The notes beneath the pieces were generated by a model. It was not told where the DNA came from, made no database searches, and saw nothing but the letters and a program-made list of their open reading frames with translations. From an uncultured Victivallales bacterium (GTDB taxonomy: Bacteria > Verrucomicrobiota > Lentisphaeria > Victivallales > UBA1829): a DNA stretch of 64,000 nucleotides. Positions 58,603 to 64,000 of this stretch are shown here, one piece after another (position 1 is the first letter of the stretch; each line of letters opens with the position of its first letter). The DNA is taken from the NCBI GenBank assembly GCA_934661375.1, contig CAKUJH010000012.1, forward strand, positions 1 through 64,000, given 5' to 3'. Position numbers and translations under genes: made by a program.

Positions 58603-59208
58603 ATGTTTCTCATGATTGACAATTACGATTCATTTACTTATAATCTGGTTCAGTATTTTCAGATTCTCGGCGTGGAAATGCAGGTGCGGCGCAATGACAG
58701 CATCACGGTTGACGAAGCGCTGCATTCCGGAGCGGAAGCCATTGTGCTGTCCCCCGGACCGGGCCGCCCGGAGAACGCCGGGATTCTGATTGATCTGGTC
58801 CGTCAGGCAGGCAATATGCCTCTGCTGGGAGTATGTCTCGGACATCAGGCAATCGGCTATGCCTTCGGGGCAAAAATTGTCCCGGCGCAGCGTCTTATGC
58901 ACGGAAAAGTTTCCGCGGTAACGCATGACGGACATGGTTTGTTCGAAGGTCTGGAAAATCCGTTCCAGGCAGTGCGCTATCATTCTCTGGCAGTCGATAA
59001 AACGACTCTGCCGGAATGTCTGATTCCCACGGCATCCAGTGAAGACGGCGAACTCATGGGAATCCGTCACCGGACCCGGCTGATAGAAGGCATTCAGTAT
59101 CATCCGGAATCGGTGCTGACCCAGAGCGGCAAACGGCAGCTCCGCAATTTTATCCGTATGGTGAAAAAATACCGCGAAGCCCATGCCGGGGAGTTTGCAT
59201 CATGCTGA
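58603..59208 (+). CDS. trpG: anthranilate synthase component II (glutamine amidotransferase)
   Basis: Class I glutamine amidotransferase supplying ammonia to TrpE, 201 residues. Catalytic triad: Cys78 in LGVCLGHQAIG, and His/Glu in IQYHPESVLT; SPGPGRP and RYHSLAVD are also typical. A GGAGG site precedes the ATG. It overlaps trpD by seven bases. In some organisms this subunit also serves folate synthesis (PabA); no pabB is in the window, though folK is. Confidence 0.96.
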   Translation: MFLMIDNYDSFTYNLVQYFQILGVEMQVRRNDSITVDEALHSGAEAIVLSPGPGRPENAGILIDLVRQAGNMPLLGVCLGHQAIGYAFGAKIVPAQRLMHGKVSAVTHDGHGLFEGLENPFQAVRYHSLAVDKTTLPECLIPTASSEDGELMGIRHRTRLIEGIQYHPESVLTQSGKRQLRNFIRMVKKYREAHAGEFASC

Positions 59209-60227
59209 CCGCGGAACTGGAAAAAATCCTGAGCGGCAGCGACCTGACCGAAGCGGAAATCGGTTCCGCTCTGGAAAAAATAGCCGCAGGGAATGAGAAT
59301 CCGGCACAGATCGGCGCGCTGCTGACGGCTTTGCGGATGAAGGGCGAAGCGGAAAGTGAACTGGCTGGTGCCGCGCGTATGCTCCGGCGCAAATGCCGGT
59401 TCATCGACCATGGAACCAGAGAAGTGATCGACACCTGCGGCACGGGCGGCGACCGTAAAAGCGGCACATCCACATTCAATATTTCCTCCGCCGCGGCTTT
59501 CATTGCCGCCGGTGCGGGGGTATGTGTTGCCAAACACGGCAACCGTTCGGTTTCCAGCCGCTGCGGTTCCGCCGATGTGCTGGCGGAACTCGGTTTCAAC
59601 CTGGATGTCGATCCCGAAGTCATGGAGGACTGCATTCAGGAACACGGCATCGGTTTCCTGTTTGCGCCGAAACTTCATCCGGTCATGGGAACCGTCGCCC
59701 CGATCCGCAAGGCACTGGGAATCCGGACCATCTTCAATATGCTCGGCCCGCTCATCAATCCAGCCGGAGCTTCGGCGCAGCTGCTGGGCGTGTATGACGC
59801 AAAGCTGACCGAACTGTTCGCCGGAGTTCTGGCGAAACTCGGAGTCCGCCGCGCTCTGGTTGTTCACGGTCATGACGGTCTGGATGAAATCTCCTGCTGC
59901 GCTCCGACCCGTATTTCCGAACTGAAAGACGGCGTCTCCGTAACGTATGACCTTCAACCGGAAATGTACATCGGCAGGAAATACCGTCCGGAAGAAATTA
60001 CCGGCGGGGATGCGCAGGAAAATGCCCGTATCATCCGTGCCGTTCTTTCCGGGGAAGACCGTACGGCGCACCGGGCAATCTCCCTGCTCAACGGCGGAGC
60101 CGCCATTCTGGTGGCGGGACAGGCGAAAACTCTTGGCGAAGGCATTCGCAAGGCGGAGGAATCCATTGATTCCGGCGCCGCCATGCACAAACTGGAACAG
60201 TTGATCCGGAGTTCGAGAAATGACTGA
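59202..60227 (+). CDS. trpD: anthranilate phosphoribosyltransferase
   Basis: Second step of Trp synthesis, 341 residues. Signature motifs: DTCGTGGDRKSGTSTFNIS for the phosphoribosyl pyrophosphate, VAKHGNRSVSSRCGSADVL for anthranilate and Mg2+, FLFAPKLHPVMGTVAPIRKA, and RTIFNMLGPLINPA. Separate from trpG rather than fused, unlike in E. coli. Overlaps both neighbours by seven to eight bases. Confidence 0.96.
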   Translation: MLTAELEKILSGSDLTEAEIGSALEKIAAGNENPAQIGALLTALRMKGEAESELAGAARMLRRKCRFIDHGTREVIDTCGTGGDRKSGTSTFNISSAAAFIAAGAGVCVAKHGNRSVSSRCGSADVLAELGFNLDVDPEVMEDCIQEHGIGFLFAPKLHPVMGTVAPIRKALGIRTIFNMLGPLINPAGASAQLLGVYDAKLTELFAGVLAKLGVRRALVVHGHDGLDEISCCAPTRISELKDGVSVTYDLQPEMYIGRKYRPEEITGGDAQENARIIRAVLSGEDRTAHRAISLLNGGAAILVAGQAKTLGEGIRKAEESIDSGAAMHKLEQLIRSSRND

Positions 60228-61017
60228 AACACAAAACATACTTCAGCGCATCGCCGAAGCCGGGCGGGCAGATCTGGAAGAACGCAAGCGGAATGTTCCG
60301 GAAAGCGTTCTGCTTCAGCTGCTTAAACAGCGTCAGGCGGCAAAATCGCTGTCGGCGTCTCTGAAAAACGGGGATGGTGTGCGCATTATCGCAGAACTGA
60401 AAAAAGCCTCGCCGTCCAAAGGCGTGATCCGCGCGGATTTTCCGTATGAAACCATTGCGCGGCAGTATCTGGAAGCGGGAGCCGCCGCAATTTCCGTGCT
60501 GACGGAACCTCATTATTTTCAGGGCAGTCTGACGTATCTGGAAAAGATGGCGGAACTTGCCGCCGGAACCCCGGTTCCCGTTCTCCGGAAGGATTTCATT
60601 TTCGACCGGTATCAGATTCTGGAAGCCAGAGCGGCGGGCGCGGATGCGGTTCTGCTGATTGCGGCTCTGATTGAAGACGACGATGTTTTTGCCGGCCTGC
60701 TGGGGCTGACACATGAACTCGGCATGGAAGCCCTGTGCGAAGCCCATACGGAAAACGAGGTCAGCCGGCTGATTCGTCTCCATGCCGGAATCATCGGAGT
60801 CAACAGCCGGGATCTGAAAACCTTCCATACGGACATTCATCAGACTGCGCATCTGCTGCAAATGATTCCGTCCGGCTGCGCTGCGGTGGCGGAATCGGGA
60901 ATCCGTCATGCCGAAGATCTGAAAAAACTTTCCGCGGATGCGTACCTGATCGGGGAAACGCTGATGCGGGCAGCAGATCCGGGAATGGAACTGCGCAAAC
61001 TCCGGGAAGGCAGATGA
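60220..61017 (+). CDS. trpC: indole-3-glycerol phosphate synthase
   Basis: TIM-barrel lyase forming the indole ring, 265 residues. Motifs: RIIAELKKASPSKGVIR, AAAISVLTEPHYFQG, PVLRKDFIFDRYQI, ADAVLLIAALI, ALCEAHTENEVSR, IIGVNSRDLKTFHTD and VAESGIRHAEDL. Not fused to trpF. Overlaps trpD by eight bases and is followed within three bases by trpF. Confidence 0.96.
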   Translation: MTETQNILQRIAEAGRADLEERKRNVPESVLLQLLKQRQAAKSLSASLKNGDGVRIIAELKKASPSKGVIRADFPYETIARQYLEAGAAAISVLTEPHYFQGSLTYLEKMAELAAGTPVPVLRKDFIFDRYQILEARAAGADAVLLIAALIEDDDVFAGLLGLTHELGMEALCEAHTENEVSRLIRLHAGIIGVNSRDLKTFHTDIHQTAHLLQMIPSGCAAVAESGIRHAEDLKKLSADAYLIGETLMRAADPGMELRKLREGR

Positions 61018-61019
61018 AT

Positions 61020-61661
61020 ATGAAAACACTCATCAAGATTTGCGGAATCACCAATGCGGAAGATGCCCTGTTTGCCGCCCGTGCGGGTGCCGACATTCTG
61101 GGATTTATCTTTGCACCGGGGAGTCCGCGCTGTGTTACTGCGGAAACGGTCCGCGGCATTGTGGACCAGCTGCCGGGAAATGTCCGGAAAGCAGGCGTGT
61201 TCCGCAATGCGGAAAACCGCGACATTCACCACATCATGGATTTCTGCGGACTGGACATTGTGCAGCTGCACGGGAACGAAACACCGGAAGACGCCCTGGT
61301 GCTGTCTCTGGAATATGAAGTCTGGAAAGCCATTCCGTTCACTTCGCCGGAAGCCTTTGCGCTCAGCCAGCAGTTTCGCGATTTCACCCTGCTGGCGGAT
61401 TCGGACAAGCAGGGCAATGTCTGCAACTGGTCGCTGGTTCAGCTGCCGGCACGCCGCCGCCGGGTGTTTCTCGCCGGAGGCATTACCGTTGAAAACGCCG
61501 CTCACGCCGTCGAAACGGTCTGTCCCGCCGGATTGGATGTCTGTTCCGGGGTGGAAAAGGAACCCGGTCTCAAAAATCATGAACGCATAACTCAATTAAT
61601 CAACCGTGTCCGCCTGGCGGACCGAATACAGGAGGAATATCGTGAAAGATACGCATTATGA
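61020..61661 (+). CDS. trpF: phosphoribosylanthranilate isomerase
   Basis: TIM-barrel Amadori isomerase, 213 residues from MKTLIKICGIT; the general base Cys8 is in KICGIT, the acid Asp in LLADSD, and VQLHGNE and FLAGGITVENA are conserved. The ATG two codons earlier overlaps the trpC stop but is too close to the AAGG site. Its C-terminal 20 bases overlap the start of trpB in another frame. Confidence 0.94.
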   Translation: MKTLIKICGITNAEDALFAARAGADILGFIFAPGSPRCVTAETVRGIVDQLPGNVRKAGVFRNAENRDIHHIMDFCGLDIVQLHGNETPEDALVLSLEYEVWKAIPFTSPEAFALSQQFRDFTLLADSDKQGNVCNWSLVQLPARRRRVFLAGGITVENAAHAVETVCPAGLDVCSGVEKEPGLKNHERITQLINRVRLADRIQEEYRERYAL

Positions 61662-62835
61662 CATTTACGGCGGACAGTATGTCGCTGAAACCCTCATGCC
61701 CGCGCTGGAAGAACTGGATTCCGCTTACCGGAAATACAAGGATGACCCGGATTTTCAGGCGGAAAATGAATATTTCCTGAAAGATTACGTCGGACGCGAA
61801 TCCGCGCTTTACTTTGCGGAACGCCTGACCGATTACTGCGGCGGGGCGAAGATTTTCCTGAAACGCGAAGATCTGAATCACACCGGCGCGCACAAAATCA
61901 ACAATACACTCGGACAGGCTCTGCTTGCCAAACGCATGGGCAAGAAACGGCTGATCGCGGAAACCGGGGCAGGGATGCACGGTGTTGCGACGGCAACCGT
62001 TGCCGCCCGGTTCGGGTTTGAATGCGAAGTGTTCATGGGGGAAGCGGATATCCGCCGTCAGCAGCCGAACGTCGAACGCATGGAAATGCTCGGTGCGAAA
62101 GTCCGTTCCATCACTTCCGGAACCGGCACGCTCAAAGACGCCATGAACGAGGCTCTGCGCAACTGGGTTGAAACGGTGGCGGATACCTTTTATGTGATCG
62201 GTACGGTTGCCGGTCCTGCGCCGTATCCGGAAATGGTCCGGGAGTTTCAGTCGGTGATCGGCAAAGAAACCCGCGCCCAGTTCCTTGCCCGGTTCGGATG
62301 TCTGCCCGATGAAGTCATTGCCTGTGTCGGCGGCGGTTCCAATGCCATGGGCATGTTTGCCGGATTCCTCGGCGATAAAGATGTCAGACTGGTGGGCGTG
62401 GAAGCCGCCGGGCTTGGTCTGGAAACCGGCAAACACGCCGCCAGCATCAACGGCGGAAAAATAGGAGTCCTGCACGGCAGCAAGAGTTACCTGCTTCAGG
62501 ATGAACACGGTCAGGTTCTCGACGCCTATTCGGTGTCCGCCGGACTGGATTATCCCGGCGTCGGTCCGGAACATGCCTATCTGCATGACATCGGCCGTGC
62601 CGAATATACCGCCATCAATGACCGGGAAGCGATTGAAGCGTTTGACCTGCTCTGCCGTCTGGAAGGCATTATTCCCGCGCTGGAATCTTCCCATGCAGTC
62701 GCCCAGGCTGTCAAGAATGCGCCGAAACTCGGCAAAGACCAGTCCATTGTGGTCTGTCTTTCCGGACGCGGCGACAAGGATATGGAAAATATTCGCGCCT
62801 ACAAAAACGGCAATCAGATTCTGAAGTGCAATTGA
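61642..62835 (+). CDS. trpB: tryptophan synthase beta subunit
   Basis: PLP enzyme condensing indole with serine, 397 residues. The GTG at 61642 has AGGAGG six bases upstream and gives the usual short N-terminus (KDTHYDIYGGQYVAETLM); a longer frame upstream has no support. PLP lysine about Lys85 in HTGAHKINNTLGQALL, then ETGAGMHGVATATVAA, CVGGGSNAMGMFAGFL and GVGPEHAYLHD. It starts inside the end of trpF. A canonical TrpB1-type enzyme. Confidence 0.97.
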   Translation: MKDTHYDIYGGQYVAETLMPALEELDSAYRKYKDDPDFQAENEYFLKDYVGRESALYFAERLTDYCGGAKIFLKREDLNHTGAHKINNTLGQALLAKRMGKKRLIAETGAGMHGVATATVAARFGFECEVFMGEADIRRQQPNVERMEMLGAKVRSITSGTGTLKDAMNEALRNWVETVADTFYVIGTVAGPAPYPEMVREFQSVIGKETRAQFLARFGCLPDEVIACVGGGSNAMGMFAGFLGDKDVRLVGVEAAGLGLETGKHAASINGGKIGVLHGSKSYLLQDEHGQVLDAYSVSAGLDYPGVGPEHAYLHDIGRAEYTAINDREAIEAFDLLCRLEGIIPALESSHAVAQAVKNAPKLGKDQSIVVCLSGRGDKDMENIRAYKNGNQILKCN

Positions 62836-62847
62836 GGAGATTTTATC

Positions 62848-63636
62848 ATGAATCGTTTTCAGAAAATTTTCGACGGACAGAAAAAAGTATCTGTCGGGTA
62901 CGTTACGGCGGGATGTCCTTCGGCGGCGTCATCGCTGGAGTTCATGCGCGGCATGATTGAAGGGGGAACGGATATTCTGGAAATCGGCATTCCGTTTTCC
63001 GATCCCACGGCGGACGGACCGGTGATTCAGAAATCCTCGCAGACTGCTCTGCGCAATGGATTTGTCACGGAACAGGTTTTTGAATTGACCGCGGCTTTGC
63101 GGAAGGATTATCCGGAACTGGGGATCGTGCTGTTTTCCTATTACAATCCGATCTTCTTCCTCGGCAATGAGGAATTTGCCCGCCGGGCTTCCGAAGCCGG
63201 CGCGGACGGTGTCCTGATCGTGGATGTGCCGTTCGAAGAACGCGGTGAAATCGAACCCGTGCTGAACCGGTACGGACTGGAACTGATTCCGCTGATTTCT
63301 CCGCTGTCCGGTGCGGAACGCATGAAAAAAATCACTGCCGGATGCCGGAGCTTTGTTTATTACATCACGGTCTGCGGCGTAACCGGAACCCGCAGCGCCA
63401 TGCCGTCCGATCTCAAAGAAAAACTGACGCTGCTGCGCTCGGTCAGTCCAGCGCCGGTGGCGGCGGGATTCGGGATTTCGACGCCGGAAACCGCCCGTTC
63501 CGCAGCGGAATTTGCCGACGGCATTGTGATCGGTTCCGCTTTTGTGAAGATTCAGCTGGATGAATCGCTCTCCGATGCGGAAAAACGTTCCCGTGCCAAA
63601 GAACTGGCGGAGAAATGCTTCGGGGCTGTCCGCTGA
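62848..63636 (+). CDS. trpA: tryptophan synthase alpha subunit
   Basis: Releases indole from indole-3-glycerol phosphate and channels it to TrpB, 262 residues. Catalytic Glu45 and Asp56 are in DILEIGIPFSDPTADGPVIQ; VTAGCPS, LFSYYNPIF and YYITVCGVTGTRS are conserved, as are GFGIS and GIVIGSAFVK in the phosphate-binding part. A GGAG site precedes the ATG, 12 bases after trpB. It is the last gene of the operon. Confidence 0.97.
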   Translation: MNRFQKIFDGQKKVSVGYVTAGCPSAASSLEFMRGMIEGGTDILEIGIPFSDPTADGPVIQKSSQTALRNGFVTEQVFELTAALRKDYPELGIVLFSYYNPIFFLGNEEFARRASEAGADGVLIVDVPFEERGEIEPVLNRYGLELIPLISPLSGAERMKKITAGCRSFVYYITVCGVTGTRSAMPSDLKEKLTLLRSVSPAPVAAGFGISTPETARSAAEFADGIVIGSAFVKIQLDESLSDAEKRSRAKELAEKCFGAVR

Positions 63637-63647
63637 AAAAATATCAT

Positions 63648-63682
63648 TCCGACGGCGGAGATTCATTTTCTGCGCCGCCGGA
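63648..63682 (+). terminator. probable terminator of the trp operon
   Basis: TCCG and CGGCG (63648-63657, one base between) pair with CGCCG and CGGA (63673-63682); the following sequence is T-rich but lacks a clean run immediately after the stem. Confidence 0.5.
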
Positions 63683-63716
63683 TTCATAAAATCTTTCCTT
63701 TTTCCTTTTTTCACAG

Positions 63717-63744
63717 TTGTTTTTTGCCGGATCAGCTGTATAAT
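63717..63744 (+). promoter_or_regulatory. probable promoter of the rmuC-like gene
   Basis: TTGTTT at 63717-63722 and TATAAT at 63739-63744 with a 16-base spacer, 24 bases before the ATG at 63769. Confidence 0.55.
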
Positions 63745-63768
63745 ATGCGGAAAAAGGAAAATTTTTTT

Positions 63769-64000
63769 ATGCTTATCGCTCTCCTGATTCTGAATGTTCT
63801 GCTGCTGGCGGGAATGATTCTGCTGCTGTTGAAATGGAACAACCGTGAACCTCTGGATTTTTCTCCTTTAAAAGAAGAACTCAATTCTCTGCGGAACGAA
63901 CTTCAGCAGCAGGAACGGAAAAACACCGAAGATTTTCAGCTCAGCCGCAAGGAATTGAACGACACCCTGCAGGCGCAGCGGCTGGAAATCAGCCAGCAAA
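63769..64000 (+). CDS. rmuC: probable DNA recombination protein RmuC, N-terminal part (runs off the window)
   Basis: The first 77 codons of a gene cut by the window end. It starts with one hydrophobic helix (MLIALLILNVLLLAGMILLL) and continues with a Glu/Gln/Arg-rich coiled coil (LKEELNSLRNELQQQERKN, then LSRKELNDTLQAQR). This is the layout of RmuC, a membrane-anchored coiled-coil protein with a C-terminal nuclease-like domain that limits recombination at inverted repeats. The diagnostic C-terminal domain is outside the window, so other coiled-coil membrane proteins are possible. Confidence 0.6.
   Translation, partial: MLIALLILNVLLLAGMILLLLKWNNREPLDFSPLKEELNSLRNELQQQERKNTEDFQLSRKELNDTLQAQRLEISQQ

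Noticed and set aside
1..64000. CRISPR arrays, tRNA or rRNA genes
   Set aside because: I saw no regularly spaced repeats, cloverleaf-like segments ending in CCA with a T-loop, or rRNA core sequences; small features could still be missed by eye.

Overview
The window looks like a chromosomal contig from a PVC-superphylum bacterium, most likely Lentisphaerota (Victivallis-like, gut-type). The pointers are short pseudopilins with a PulG-like N-terminus plus an H-x9-DG C-terminal motif beside secreted carbohydrate-active proteins, a bacterial V-type ATPase operon of the E-DUF2764-A-B-D-I-K kind, and GntR/LacI-type sugar regulators. The taxonomic call is inference; there is no rRNA in the window, and I recognised no tRNA gene and no CRISPR array.

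Layout. 1-1.3 kb: AT-rich island with two unknown minus-strand envelope proteins, followed by an IS256-type transposase remnant. 1.8-6.9 kb: glycan-use cassette (LacI regulator, pseudopilin, 1116-aa secreted protein). 7.0-10.7 kb: MATE exporter, serA, folK. 10.7-14.4 kb: second AT-rich island of orphan genes with another decayed IS256 remnant. 14.4-19.2 kb: Na/Pi cotransporter, DUF2062 protein, amino-acid permease fused to a PTS EIIA domain. 19.3-26.6 kb: complete V-ATPase operon. 26.7-28.5 kb (minus): sugar isomerase-like protein, unknown protein, GcvH-like protein lacking the lipoyl lysine. 28.7-33.2 kb: phosphofructokinase, ilvN, and an XPB-like helicase with a DUF790/Bax1-like nuclease. 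33.2-36.8 kb (minus): M20 peptidase, pseudouridine synthase, lipoprotein, alanine racemase. 37.0-39.1 kb: WaaP-like kinase and DUF4349 lipoprotein. 39.1-42.2 kb (minus): rsmE, murG, ftsW. 42.3-45.7 kb: GntR/LacI regulator and DUF486 protein divergent from pheA and an ABC ATPase. 45.9-55.9 kb: second glycan cassette (GntR regulator, pseudopilin, two paralogous secreted proteins, GH20-like and GH1 enzymes). 56.1-56.5 kb (minus): PTS EIIA. 56.7-63.6 kb: trp operon trpE-G-D-C-F-B-A behind a leader with two consecutive Trp-rich leader peptides, each followed by its own intrinsic terminator. 63.8 kb to the end: start of a probable rmuC.

How the genes work together. Both glycan cassettes share the order regulator - pseudopilin - secreted hydrolase-like protein(s); the second adds cytoplasmic-looking GH20 and GH1 enzymes, suggesting uptake and intracellular trimming of an oligosaccharide. 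Aromatic amino-acid synthesis is represented by pheA and the full trp pathway, serine synthesis by serA. The V-ATPase K subunit keeps residues that bind Na+ in the Enterococcus enzyme, so a Na+-coupled pump or synthase is plausible.

The most interesting feature is the tandem trp attenuator: the coding, terminator and antiterminator segments of both units can be read directly from the sequence. Other points for a second look are the GcvH-like protein with leucine in place of the lipoylated lysine, the bacterial XPB-Bax1 pair, the pseudopilin cassettes, a 21-bp inverted repeat that runs into a pseudopilin gene, and the IS256 remnants beside the AT-rich islands.
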